DNA from: Neptunicoccus cionae
GTDB taxonomy: Bacteria; Pseudomonadota; Alphaproteobacteria; Rhodobacterales; Rhodobacteraceae
Length of the DNA stretch: 64,000 nt
Assembly: GCF_014643735.1 (NCBI RefSeq)
Contig: NZ_BMKA01000002.1
Coordinates: forward strand, 310,001-374,000
Direction: 5' to 3'
This document shows, one piece after another, positions 26,438 to 35,374 of this stretch. Numbering within the stretch: the first letter of the stretch is position 1; the number at the start of each line of letters is the position of its first letter. The notes under the pieces were generated by a model, which saw nothing but the letters and a program-made list of their open reading frames with translations, did not search any database and was not told where the DNA came from. The translations under genes were made by a program, and so were the position numbers.

Positions 26438-28861
26438 ATGAAAACCACCACTCGGGTCTGTGTCATCGGCGGCGGCGTTGTCGGCTGTTCGGTGCTCTAT
26501 CACCTCACCAAGCTTGGCTGGTCCGACGTGATGCTGCTGGAACGCTCCGAACTGACCTCCGGCTCCACATGGCACGCAGCAGGCGGGTTTCACACGCTGA
26601 ACGGCGACACCAACATGGCCGCACTGCAAGGCTATACCATCCGCCTGTATAAGGAACTGGAGGCGCTGACCGGCATGTCCTGCGGATTGCATCATGTGGG
26701 TGGCGTTACACTGGCCGACACGCCAGAGCGGATGGATATGCTGCTCGCAGAGCGGGCAAAACACCGCTACATGGGGCTGGAAACGGAAATCATCACCCCC
26801 GACGAGATCGCCAAAATTGCCCCCGTCACCAACACCAAAGGCATCATCGGCGGACTTTACGATCCGCTCGACGGGCACCTTGACCCATCTGGCACCACCC
26901 ACGCCTATGCCAAGGCAGCACGGATGGGCGGCGCCACGATAGAGACCCACTGCATGGTGCGCGAAACCAACCAACGTGCGGATGGCACGTGGGATGTGGT
27001 GACGGACAAAGGCACAATCCACGCGGAACATATCGTTAATGCGGCGGGGCTATGGGCGCGGGAAGTGGGCGCGATGGCGGGGGTTTACCTGCCGCTGCAC
27101 CCGATGGAGCACCAGTATCTTGTAACCGAGACCATCCCGATGATTTCTGAAATCATCGACAGCGGCGGCGAGCACCCCCATGTGATGGACCCCGCAGGCG
27201 AAAGCTATCTGCGGCAGGAAGGCCGTGGCCTGTGTATCGGCTTTTACGAACAACCCTGCCGCCCTTGGGCCGTTGATGGCACATCATGGGACTTTGGCCA
27301 TGAACTGCTGCCCGATGATTTCGACAAGATCGAAGACAGCATCGCCTTCGCCTACAAACGCTTTCCGGTACTGGAAACCGCTGGCGTGAAATCCGTGATC
27401 CACGGCCCCTTCACCTTTGCCCCTGACGGCAACCCGCTGGTGGGACCGATCACCGGACTGCGCAACTACTGGTCCGCTTGCGGTGTCATGGCTGGCTTTT
27501 CCCAAGGCGGCGGTGTTGGCCTGATGTTGGCACAATGGATGGTGGAAGGGGAAACCGAACGGGATGTCTACGCCATGGACGTCGCCCGCTTCGGGGACTG
27601 GATCACACCGGGATACACACGGCCAAAAGTGGTCGAAAACTACCAGAAACGCTTCTCTGTGTCTTACCCGAACGAGGAACTCCCCGCCGCGCGCCCATTC
27701 CAGACCACACCAGCCTACAGCATCTGGGACGCCCAAAACGCTGTCTTTGGCGCGCAATACGGTATGGAAGTGGTCAATTACTTCGCACCCGAAGGCGAAC
27801 CCCGTTTTGAAACACCCAGCTTCCGGCGCTCCAACGCATGGAACGCCACCGCCGCCGAGGTTCGGGCAGTGCGCGAAGCGGTCGGCATTAACGAAATTCA
27901 CAACTTCGGGAAATATATCGTCTCTGGCACAGACGCACGCAGCTGGCTGAACCGGATCATGGCAGGGCGCATCCCGAAACAGGGGCGCATATCCCTGACG
28001 CCGATGCTGTCGCATAAGGGCAAACTGCTGGGGGATTTCACCGTTACCTGCCTATCAGAAACCCGTTTCCAACTTACGGCGAGCTTCGGGATGCAGGCGA
28101 TCCACATGCGCTGGTTCCTTCAGCATCTTTCAGGCGATGTGCAAATCAAAAACGTCTCCACCCGCCGCATCGGTTTCCAGATTGCAGGCCCGAACGCGCG
28201 CGAACTGCTGTCCCGTTGCACCCGCGCGGATGTCTCAAACGAGGCGTTTCGGTTCATGGATGCCAAACACCTGTCGGTCGGCCTGTGCGATGCATTGGTC
28301 CAGCGGGTCAGCTATACCGGCGATCTGGGATACGAAATCTACGTGGACGCAGACAGCCAGCACGCGCTTTACCAGACGCTCGCAACCGCAGGCGCGGACC
28401 TCGGGCTGAAACCATTTGGGATGCGGGCGATGATGTCGCTCCGGCTCGACCGGTTTTTCGGATCTTGGAACGCAGAGTTTTCACCCGATTACACCCCGGC
28501 GGAAACCGGCATGGACCGTTTCATGTCCTACGACAAATCCGCTGACTTCATCGGAAAAGCCGCAGCACTGGCAGAGCGCGCAAGTGGCCCATCCCGCAAA
28601 CTCTGCACCTTTGAGGTGGACGCTTCAGACGCCGATGTGAACGCTTACGAACCGATCTGGCTCAATGGCGAAGTCATCGGCTTTTGCACCTCCGGCGGCT
28701 ATTCCCACCACGCGCAGAAATCCATCGCATTCGGCTTTGTCCCGAGCGGCCAAATCACCAAAGACCTGAACGTCGAAATAGAAATCCTCGGCCAGATGCG
28801 CCCCGCACGCCGGATCACCACGCAGCTTTTTGATCCCGAAATGGCCAGAATGCGCGGCTGA
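26438..28861 (+). CDS. FAD-dependent dehydrogenase fused to GcvT-type domain (DMGDH/SarDH family)
   Basis: An 807-residue protein with two parts. Residues 1-400 are a DAO-type FAD oxidoreductase with the dinucleotide motif VIGGGVVGCSVLYHL and the FAD-attachment-like segment SGSTWHAAGG near residue 42. Residues 430-800 match the folate-binding GcvT fold, including VSYTGDLGYEIYV. Dimethylglycine and sarcosine dehydrogenases have this layout and pass the methyl group as formaldehyde to tetrahydrofolate. As the last gene of the transporter operon it probably demethylates the imported compound. The exact substrate is not evident. Confidence 0.88.
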   Translation: MKTTTRVCVIGGGVVGCSVLYHLTKLGWSDVMLLERSELTSGSTWHAAGGFHTLNGDTNMAALQGYTIRLYKELEALTGMSCGLHHVGGVTLADTPERMDMLLAERAKHRYMGLETEIITPDEIAKIAPVTNTKGIIGGLYDPLDGHLDPSGTTHAYAKAARMGGATIETHCMVRETNQRADGTWDVVTDKGTIHAEHIVNAAGLWAREVGAMAGVYLPLHPMEHQYLVTETIPMISEIIDSGGEHPHVMDPAGESYLRQEGRGLCIGFYEQPCRPWAVDGTSWDFGHELLPDDFDKIEDSIAFAYKRFPVLETAGVKSVIHGPFTFAPDGNPLVGPITGLRNYWSACGVMAGFSQGGGVGLMLAQWMVEGETERDVYAMDVARFGDWITPGYTRPKVVENYQKRFSVSYPNEELPAARPFQTTPAYSIWDAQNAVFGAQYGMEVVNYFAPEGEPRFETPSFRRSNAWNATAAEVRAVREAVGINEIHNFGKYIVSGTDARSWLNRIMAGRIPKQGRISLTPMLSHKGKLLGDFTVTCLSETRFQLTASFGMQAIHMRWFLQHLSGDVQIKNVSTRRIGFQIAGPNARELLSRCTRADVSNEAFRFMDAKHLSVGLCDALVQRVSYTGDLGYEIYVDADSQHALYQTLATAGADLGLKPFGMRAMMSLRLDRFFGSWNAEFSPDYTPAETGMDRFMSYDKSADFIGKAAALAERASGPSRKLCTFEVDASDADVNAYEPIWLNGEVIGFCTSGGYSHHAQKSIAFGFVPSGQITKDLNVEIEILGQMRPARRITTQLFDPEMARMRG

Positions 28862-28897
28862 CCCCATTTTCTCAAAATATCCGCGCCGCAGGCAATC

Positions 28898-29971
28898 CTA
28901 ACCGACCCGCACGATATGCCCTGTCTTTGGATCGGCCCGCCCCGCAGCCAGATCCGCGAAAGGCTGCATCGCCTCTCCAAGACCATCGTGCTGTTCCAGC
29001 GTCAACCAGCGCGCGGCATCCGCCACGATCTGCGCCGTTGCCTCTGTGATCTTGCCCTCAATCACGCCCTTCCCCCAATCCGCTTTGCGCTTGGCAATCT
29101 GGGCGGGCGCGAAAAAGAACTGCGGCTTTGGTCCGGCGAGCCCGTCGGGTTTGGCAAACTGGTCCCAATGGCTCAGCCCGACTGCGCTTGAGTGTTTTAA
29201 TACCCCGTCGAGCCGTTGATGCAGCGCCTGTTTCACCGCCGCATTGCCCGCCATATCCACATAAACCGAATCCACTTGCTTCAGGTGATCCACCTCGTCG
29301 TAGGTTAGGACCGCATCACAAAAGCCCAACTCTTTGACGAATGCCGCATTGCCGGCGCCCGTCAGCCCGACCACCTTGTAAGGCCGATCCACCAGTTCTG
29401 CCAGAAACGCACACAGCCCGAGACCCGTCTTGGACGAGGCCGAGCCGACAATGATCTGTTCTGCCCCGAACCAGTTGTTGTCAGACAGCCAGTCAAACAA
29501 CAGATAGGACGTGGCGATCAGCGGTTGCATCAGCGCCTGATAGGGATCGGAAGCCGCCGCAGGGCCGACACGGGAATAAAGATTGTAAACCTCTGGCAAA
29601 CCGTCCCGGTGGGGCGCGCCGTCCCGCACCGCACTGCGCCCGTGGGCGACAGGTTCGATAACCAGTTCGGACGCCATTGGATAAAAACCGTAGAGCCTCT
29701 CGCCAGTTTCCAGAAACTCGGATCGGCTTTCGACCACACGGGCAAATCCCCAAACCGGAACCAGCCCCTGTCCTTCCTCGGCCACCGGAAAAAACTTCCA
29801 ATAGCCGATGTCAAATCCGGTCGCGGCATAGGTCACGTTATTCGCGGTGAGCGCGAAGCTTTCAATCGCAAGGCGCACCTGTCCGTCGCGCAGTGCTTCT
29901 GCGTCACACGTATCTGTCTTTTGGCGGGTGATGTTTTTCTGGTCGGTCAGAATGCGGGTGACTGCGGGCAT
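28898..29971 (-). CDS. DUF2855 family protein
   Basis: A 357-residue protein of the DUF2855 family, a distant relative of zinc-free medium-chain reductases. IIVGSASSKTGLGLCAFLAE near residue 172 resembles an altered dinucleotide-binding loop, and a GroES-like start (LTANNVTYAATGFDIGYW) precedes it. No biochemical role is established. Its ribosome site AGGAGGA sits in the 15-base loop of a perfect 9-bp hairpin (29972-30004) that ends exactly at the ATG. It follows phaZ by 54 bases on the same strand and may be co-transcribed. Confidence 0.85.
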   Translation of the reverse strand: MPAVTRILTDQKNITRQKTDTCDAEALRDGQVRLAIESFALTANNVTYAATGFDIGYWKFFPVAEEGQGLVPVWGFARVVESRSEFLETGERLYGFYPMASELVIEPVAHGRSAVRDGAPHRDGLPEVYNLYSRVGPAAASDPYQALMQPLIATSYLLFDWLSDNNWFGAEQIIVGSASSKTGLGLCAFLAELVDRPYKVVGLTGAGNAAFVKELGFCDAVLTYDEVDHLKQVDSVYVDMAGNAAVKQALHQRLDGVLKHSSAVGLSHWDQFAKPDGLAGPKPQFFFAPAQIAKRKADWGKGVIEGKITEATAQIVADAARWLTLEQHDGLGEAMQPFADLAAGRADPKTGHIVRVG

Positions 29972-30004
29972 GGGTAAGGCTCCTCCTGATTGGATGCCTT
30001 ACCC
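29972..30004 (-). promoter_or_regulatory. hairpin presenting the ribosome site of the DUF2855 gene
   Basis: Arms GGGTAAGGC and GCCTTACCC pair perfectly over 9 bp. On the mRNA the 15-base loop carries AGGAGGA, and the stem abuts the ATG at 29971. Its loop is complementary over about six bases to the CCUCCU loops of the sRNAs at 5.7-6.0 kb, so a kissing interaction is possible but unproven. Confidence 0.5.
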
Positions 30005-30025
30005 TGCACGCTGGAAGAGGGCCTG

Positions 30026-31348
30026 TTAAGCCTTCTTCGCTGTTTTCGCAACGTCAGCTTGGCCAAGCTTATCCGCCGTCTTCTTTGCAGACTTCGGAGC
30101 CGCTGAAACTTTCTTACGGGCGTCTGGCGCATCGTTATGTTTGTCGATGAAGTTCAACACCGCAGGGCGGATGTCGTTGCGCCATGCGCTGCCGCTGAAG
30201 ATACCGTAGTGACCGGCATCCGGCGCGAGGAAAGTTTCTTGCATATCCTCAGGCAAGTTCGGCAACAGATCCAGCGCCGCAAGGCACTGTCCGGGTGCCG
30301 AAATATCGTCCCGCCCGCCTTCAACAATTTTTACAGCCGTCTTGGTGATCTTGCTGATGTCCACCAGTTTACCGTCTACCTTAAATACATTGCGTGCCAC
30401 TTCGCGGCGCTTGAAGACGCGATCCACGGTGGAGAGGTAGAATTCCGCGGGCATGTCCATAACGGCGAGGTATTCGTCATAGAATTTGTTGTGACGGTCC
30501 AAATCTGCCGCTTCACCGCGCGCCACCGCGCCAATCTGGTCGGCAAAGGCTTTGGCGTGGGTCTGCGCATTCATCGCGATGAACGACGAAAGTTGCACGG
30601 AACCAGGATAAACCTTGCGTCCGACGCCAGCGAAAGCAAATCCAACGGGGGTGATCACACTGTGTTCCAACTGGCCCATCGTCACGCGGTTGCCGAAGTC
30701 CGTGACTTCAGTCGGGTTGGCATCCGGATCAACCGGCCCGCCGATCAAGGTCAGAGTGCGCGGCTGTGGTGCGGTTTCGTCTTCCGCCAGCATCGCAGTC
30801 GCCACCAGTGTCAGTGGCACCGGCTGACAAACGGCGATCACGTGAATGTTTTCGCCCAAGTGCCGCAGCATTTGCACCACGTATTTGGTGTAATCCTCTA
30901 CGTCGAACTTGCCCGCAGACAGGGGCACATCCCGTGCGTTTTTCCACTCCGTGACATAGACGTCACAGTTAGGCAGCAGGCTTGCCACAGTTTTACGGCA
31001 CAGTGTCGCGTAATGCCCGGACATCGGCGCAACCAGCAGCACGCGGCGTTTCACGGGGCGATCCCGTTCTGCCGTGAAGTGGATCAGGTTGCAAAACGGC
31101 AGCTCCAGTTCGATCTGCTTTGTCACCGGATAGTCTGAATCCGCGGAAACAACACTGTCGATGCCCCAAGACGGTTTCGTCGCTATTTTTTCAAAGGTCC
31201 GCTCTGTCACTTCGCCCCAAGCGGAGAAAAGCGCCGGGAGCGGGCTCATGGTTACGGAAAAGGCAGGGTTTTGCCAGAAGGCTTTGGTCGTCGCACCCAC
31301 CCAAGCACTGCTTTGGCGCATGCTTTCGCTCATGTCATAAATGGTCAC
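30026..31348 (-). CDS. phaZ: intracellular polyhydroxyalkanoate depolymerase
   Basis: An approximately 440-residue intracellular PHA depolymerase. HVIAVCQPVPLTL near residue 175 contains the Cys nucleophile motif of iPhaZ proteins, and RPVKRRVLLVAPMSGHYATL precedes it. It breaks down stored PHB granules. The last 40 residues form a Lys/Ala-rich tail (KKVSAAPKSAKKTADK) resembling histone-like tails of granule proteins. GTG 31348 is preferred as start because AAAGG lies about 8 bases upstream; ATG 31381 has no ribosome site. It diverges from phaC across a short region. Confidence 0.9.
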   Translation of the reverse strand: MTIYDMSESMRQSSAWVGATTKAFWQNPAFSVTMSPLPALFSAWGEVTERTFEKIATKPSWGIDSVVSADSDYPVTKQIELELPFCNLIHFTAERDRPVKRRVLLVAPMSGHYATLCRKTVASLLPNCDVYVTEWKNARDVPLSAGKFDVEDYTKYVVQMLRHLGENIHVIAVCQPVPLTLVATAMLAEDETAPQPRTLTLIGGPVDPDANPTEVTDFGNRVTMGQLEHSVITPVGFAFAGVGRKVYPGSVQLSSFIAMNAQTHAKAFADQIGAVARGEAADLDRHNKFYDEYLAVMDMPAEFYLSTVDRVFKRREVARNVFKVDGKLVDISKITKTAVKIVEGGRDDISAPGQCLAALDLLPNLPEDMQETFLAPDAGHYGIFSGSAWRNDIRPAVLNFIDKHNDAPDARKKVSAAPKSAKKTADKLGQADVAKTAKKA

Positions 31349-31437
31349 AGTCTGAACCTTTTGTTGTCTCTTTGCGTGCATGTTGCGTAAAGTAATAGGT
31401 GAATACTAGTGCAATCCTCATTAATGGAGGTTTAATA

Positions 31438-33216
31438 ATGACTGACCAGACGTCACCCGATGCCGAGATTTTAGAGAAAAACTTAAGTAAAATTAATGAT
31501 TTAACCAAGAGAATGATGGCAGCTCTAGCGGATCGAAAAAGTCACAGTCCAAACCTCGAAACCCCCGATCATCAGTTCTATGCCAAGGCCGCAGCCGCCT
31601 ATTTCGCCGAAATGATGAGCGATCCGAGCCGGATTATAGAGGCGCAAGTGGGGTTCTGGACCGATAGTCTGAAGAATTGGTCAGAAATTCAGCAACAAAT
31701 GGCCGGCTCCGGTGAGAATTTGGACGCTGAACCGATGAAGGACAAACGGTTCAAGAATGAAAACTGGGACAAGAACCCCTACTTCAAAATGATCAAACAG
31801 CAGTATCTGCTGTCCTCGAGAACGATTGAAACCATTACCAAAGACATGTCCCACCTGCCCGAGCGGGAGCGGGAGAAGGTAAATTTCTTTGCCAAACAGG
31901 TTGTGGATATGTTCGCGCCGACAAACTTTCTTGCCTCTAATCCTGATGCGCTCGAACGGGCGATGGAAACAAATGGGCAATCGCTTGTGGATGGATTGCA
32001 AAATTTCGTCGCTGATCTGGAAAGCAACCAGCAGGGTATCGCGGTACGTCTGGCAGATCCCGATGCATTTGAGGTGGGCAAGGATATTGCCACCACGCCC
32101 GGTTCGGTTGTGTTTCAGAACCGTATGTTCCAGTTGATCCAGTACAGCCCGAGCACGGATAAGGTCTACAAAAAGCCGCTGCTCATCACTCCGCCGTGGA
32201 TCAACAAGTTCTATATTCTGGATCTGCGCCCTGAAAACAGCCTGATCAAATACGCGGTCGATCAAGGCCATACGGTTTTTGTGGTGTCTTGGGTCAACCC
32301 CGACGCCAGCTATGCAGATTGCGGTTTTGACACCTACCTTGAAGAAGGCCTGCTTGTCGCGCTCGACAAGGTGTTGGAGATCACGAAACAGAAATCTGCG
32401 AACGTGGCTGGGTATTGTATCGGGGGAACCTTGCTGGCCTGTACGATGGCTTACCTGACAGCCATCGGCGAGGACCAGAAGATCAACAAGGCGACCTTCT
32501 TTACCACAATGACCGATTTCAGGAATCCGGGTGAGCTGGGGAACTTCCTTGAACCGGGTTTCCTGAAAGGGATTGAGGCTCAGGTAGAAGAAACCGGCTA
32601 TCTGGAAAGTTACTTCATGTCACGCGCCTTTAGCTTCCTGCGGGCGCGGGATCTGGTCTACGCCCCTGCCGTTCGCTCCTATATGATGGGCGAAGCACCG
32701 CCCGCTTTTGATCTGTTGCAGTGGAATGCCGACAGCACCAACCTGCCCGGACGTATGGCGGTGGAGTATCTTCAGAAGCTTTACGTGGATAATGAACTGG
32801 CGGAAGGCAATTTTGAACTGCTCGGGGAAAAGATCCGGCTCGCCCAGATCAACCGGCCTATTTTTGCGGTGTCGACCATTCAGGACCATATCGCACCTTG
32901 GGCAAGCACGTTCCGCGGACTGACCAAGACGCGGGGCGACCGGACCTTTATCCTGTCCGAAAGCGGACACATCGCTGGCATCGTCAATCCGGCATCAAAG
33001 GACAAATACGGCCACTGGCACAATGCGGAGCCGCCCCGCGATCCGGAGTTCTGGCTGGAGAACGCCACCTTTGTAAAGGAATCATGGTGGCACCGCTGGT
33101 CCAAATGGTTGGCCGAAGGGGAGCAAAAATCGACCGCTCCGCGCAAACCGGGGAGCAAAAATAACCCTGTTATCGAACCGGCACCAGGAAGTTTTGTATT
33201 GAAACCAGGCGTTTGA
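31438..33216 (+). CDS. phaC: class I polyhydroxyalkanoate synthase
   Basis: A 592-residue class I PHA synthase. The lipase-like box GYCIGGTLLACT near residue 325 holds the catalytic Cys; the Asp in TIQDHIAPW near residue 482 and His in SESGHIAGIV near residue 512 complete the triad. It polymerises 3-hydroxyacyl-CoA, chiefly 3-hydroxybutyryl-CoA, on granule surfaces. GGAGG lies 8 bases before ATG 31438; an in-frame ATG at 31399 lacks a site. It is followed by phaP and phaR, and divergent from phaZ. Confidence 0.97.
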   Translation: MTDQTSPDAEILEKNLSKINDLTKRMMAALADRKSHSPNLETPDHQFYAKAAAAYFAEMMSDPSRIIEAQVGFWTDSLKNWSEIQQQMAGSGENLDAEPMKDKRFKNENWDKNPYFKMIKQQYLLSSRTIETITKDMSHLPEREREKVNFFAKQVVDMFAPTNFLASNPDALERAMETNGQSLVDGLQNFVADLESNQQGIAVRLADPDAFEVGKDIATTPGSVVFQNRMFQLIQYSPSTDKVYKKPLLITPPWINKFYILDLRPENSLIKYAVDQGHTVFVVSWVNPDASYADCGFDTYLEEGLLVALDKVLEITKQKSANVAGYCIGGTLLACTMAYLTAIGEDQKINKATFFTTMTDFRNPGELGNFLEPGFLKGIEAQVEETGYLESYFMSRAFSFLRARDLVYAPAVRSYMMGEAPPAFDLLQWNADSTNLPGRMAVEYLQKLYVDNELAEGNFELLGEKIRLAQINRPIFAVSTIQDHIAPWASTFRGLTKTRGDRTFILSESGHIAGIVNPASKDKYGHWHNAEPPRDPEFWLENATFVKESWWHRWSKWLAEGEQKSTAPRKPGSKNNPVIEPAPGSFVLKPGV

Positions 33217-33226
33217 TTGATTTATT

Positions 33227-33266
33227 CTGCGTTGCAGCATAAAATTGTTGAAATGCCGCAACGCAG
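33227..33266 (+). promoter_or_regulatory. PhaR-type operator upstream of phaP
   Basis: CTGCGTTGCAG (33227-33237) fits CTGC-N3-GCAG, and CCGCAACGCAG (33256-33266) is its inverted copy with one change. They lie between phaC and phaP. In Paracoccus and Rhodobacter PhaR binds such TGC-rich sites to repress phaP until polymer is made. Confidence 0.65.
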
Positions 33267-33332
33267 CATCTATATGTTTGTCACAGGCAGCGATCATGCT
33301 GGCTCCGAAATTCCGATCAAAGGATCAAAACG

Positions 33333-33758
33333 ATGGCAAACCAAGACTTCGATTTCGCTAAAGCAACTGAAGAATTCTTCGCTGCTTTCAAAATGGACAC
33401 AAAGATGTTTGACGACGCGACTAAGAACGCCGCTGAATTCAACGTCAAAATGGGCAAGATTGCACTGGCTGCTGCTAAGAGAAACGCAGAACTGACCAAC
33501 GCATGGACTGCTGAAACTCTGAAAACTGTTGAATCAGCAAACAAGGTTCAAAAAGATCCTTCCGCTTACACAACAGTTGCTTCTGATTTCGCATCCGCAC
33601 AAGCACAGTCCCTGCCCGAAAAACTGGCTGCTTACGCTGAAGTTGCAAAAGCTGCTCAACTCGAAGCTGTTGAACTGTTCGTTGCCGCTGGCAAAGACAT
33701 GCAAGCTGAAGTTGCTGCTGCAACTAAAGACGTTACAGCAAAAGCAAAAGCTGCCTAA
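33333..33758 (+). CDS. phaP: phasin, PHA granule-associated protein
   Basis: A 141-residue, Ala- and Lys-rich, wholly helical protein with a phasin_2-like pattern (FAKATEEFFAAFKMDTKMFD at the start, EVAAATKDVTAKAKAA at the end). Phasins coat PHB granules and control their size and number. The ATG follows AAAGGATC by 7 bases. PhaR-type sites lie 70-105 bases upstream, and a strong terminator follows. Codons are strongly biased, as expected for an abundant protein. Confidence 0.93.
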   Translation: MANQDFDFAKATEEFFAAFKMDTKMFDDATKNAAEFNVKMGKIALAAAKRNAELTNAWTAETLKTVESANKVQKDPSAYTTVASDFASAQAQSLPEKLAAYAEVAKAAQLEAVELFVAAGKDMQAEVAAATKDVTAKAKAA

Positions 33759-33799
33759 GCTTTTACCGCGGGTTCCGACCTCCCACGGAAACTGCACAC

Positions 33800-33831
33800 A
33801 AAGGGGTACCGCGCGTCGGTGCCCCTTTTTG
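33800..33831 (+). terminator. intrinsic terminator of phaP
   Basis: The stem AAAGGGGTACC pairs with GGTGCCCCTTTTT around the loop GCGCGTC, with one G-U pair, and ends in a T-run. It lies about 42 bases after the phaP stop. Confidence 0.85.
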
Positions 33832-33906
33832 CGTTTTAGGTTTCCCTCTTTGAATACGCGATGATCTGCGCTACGGTGCAGCATTACCGCGCATTTCGGG
33901 GAAACC

Positions 33907-34467
33907 ATGACCAACACGATTTTGATCAATCGCTACGCCAGCCGACGGCTGTATAACACGCAGACCAGCGAATATGTTACGCTGGACGAGATAGCGGAGC
34001 TGATCAAACAGGGCAACGATGTCGAGATCAAAGACCGCAAAAGCGGTGAAGATCTGACCCGTCAGTTTCTGCTGCAAATTATCACCGAACAGGAAAGCAA
34101 GGGCGAAAACGTATTGCCTGTCAATGTGTTGACGGGGCTCGTGCGGTCCTACAGCACCGCCGCTCAAGGGGTGCTTCCGGATTTCCTGTCAAAATCCTAC
34201 GAAATGTTTTCCGAACAGCAGGCCGCCATGATGGAACGCATCCCTGGCATTGGGTCCGGAATGGCATCTGGCACCAACTGGCAAAAACAGCAGGCTGATC
34301 TGATGCAATCCATGATGGCTGCGTGGATGCCGCAAATGCAAAACAGTGCTGCTGCACCGCAACAAGACCCTGCCCCAGAAGCGGACCCGAAAACCGAAAC
34401 GGACGAAGAACTCTCTGCTGTGAAACAACAGCTGGCAGAGCTGATGAAAAAAGTTGAAGGACTTTAA
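33907..34467 (+). CDS. phaR: PHA synthesis repressor PhaR
   Basis: A 186-residue protein with the PhaR/PHB_acc_N DNA-binding domain at residues 5-65 (INRYASRRLYNTQTSEYVTL) and a PHB-accumulation domain after it, ending in an acidic coiled tail. PhaR binds DNA and nascent PHB granules, and releases phaP and its own gene when polymer forms. CTGC-N3-GCAG sites are visible before phaP, and similar ones before the DUF1127 gene at 5.2 kb. It is monocistronic after the phaP terminator. Confidence 0.95.
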   Translation: MTNTILINRYASRRLYNTQTSEYVTLDEIAELIKQGNDVEIKDRKSGEDLTRQFLLQIITEQESKGENVLPVNVLTGLVRSYSTAAQGVLPDFLSKSYEMFSEQQAAMMERIPGIGSGMASGTNWQKQQADLMQSMMAAWMPQMQNSAAAPQQDPAPEADPKTETDEELSAVKQQLAELMKKVEGL

Positions 34468-34476
34468 GACTTTCTT

Positions 34477-34929
34477 ATGAAACTGAACGTATACCTTGCC
34501 GGCGAAATCCACACCTCCTGGCGTGAAGAGATTATCGCCGAATGCGAAGCCCAAAAGCTCGACATTACATTCACCGCACCTGTGACAGATCACGGCGCGT
34601 CAGATGATTGTGGTGTGGAAATTCTGGGCGCAGAGGAAGATAAATTCTGGCACGACAGCAAGGGCGCGAACCTGAATTCCATCCGCACCCGCAAGGCGAT
34701 CAAGGATGCCGATGTGGTGGTCGTGCGCTTTGGTGAAAAATACCGCCAGTGGAACGCCGCCTTTGACGCGGGATTTGCCCATGCACTGGGTAAATCGTTG
34801 ATCGTGCTACAAATGGACGAGCACCAGCACGCCCTGAAAGAGGTAGACGCCGCGGCGCAGGCGGTCTGTTCCACCCCCTCGCAAGTGGCGAAATGCCTGT
34901 CTTATGTTCTGACCGGACAGCTCGGCTGA
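34477..34929 (+). CDS. YtoQ family protein
   Basis: A 150-residue protein of the YtoQ family, with [17 protein letters not shown] at the start and [19 protein letters not shown] near residue 73. The fold resembles nucleoside 2-deoxyribosyltransferases, with the phrase [14 protein letters not shown]. The function is not established; a nucleotide-hydrolysing role is suggested by the fold only. It lies 9 bases after phaR and 1 base before dtd, so a phaR-ytoQ-dtd transcript is likely. Confidence 0.88.
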   Translation: MKLNVYLAGEIHTSWREEIIAECEAQKLDITFTAPVTDHGASDDCGVEILGAEEDKFWHDSKGANLNSIRTRKAIKDADVVVVRFGEKYRQWNAAFDAGFAHALGKSLIVLQMDEHQHALKEVDAAAQAVCSTPSQVAKCLSYVLTGQLG

Positions 34930-34930
34930 T

Positions 34931-35368
34931 ATGCGCTGTTTGTTGCAGCGCGTCAGTCAGGGCGCGGTTTCGGTCGACGGCGAAGTTATCGGGGAAACCG
35001 GACCGGGCCTTGTGGTGCTGGCCTGCGCGATGCAGGGCGATACACAGACCAATGTGCAAGCCATGGCGAAAAAGCTGACCGCCCTGCGTATTTTCAAAGA
35101 TGAGAACGGGCGGATGAACCGCTCGCTGCTGGATACCGGCGGCGGCGTTCTGGTGATCAGCCAGTTCACCCTTGCCGCTGATACCAAAAGCGGCAATCGC
35201 CCCGGATTTTCCGCTGCCGCCCCGCCGGAAGAGAGCGAGCGGCTTTACGAGCTACTCTGCGCTACCCTGTCGGATATGGGAATCACCGTCGGCAAAGGGC
35301 GGTTCGGCGCAGACATGCAAGTGTCGTTGGTGAATGACGGTCCGGTTACGATCTGGCTGGAAAAGTAA
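34931..35368 (+). CDS. dtd: D-aminoacyl-tRNA deacylase
   Basis: A 145-residue DTD enzyme that frees tRNAs from wrongly attached D-amino acids and glycine. It carries the active-site motif [18 protein letters not shown] near residue 77 and the [10 protein letters not shown] end, which supplies the Gly-cisPro-type dimer contact. Length and start ([18 protein letters not shown]) fit the family. It starts 1 base after the ytoQ stop and is convergent with the COG0523 GTPase gene. Confidence 0.96.
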   Translation: MRCLLQRVSQGAVSVDGEVIGETGPGLVVLACAMQGDTQTNVQAMAKKLTALRIFKDENGRMNRSLLDTGGGVLVISQFTLAADTKSGNRPGFSAAAPPEESERLYELLCATLSDMGITVGKGRFGADMQVSLVNDGPVTIWLEK

Positions 35369-35374
35369 CGCCCC

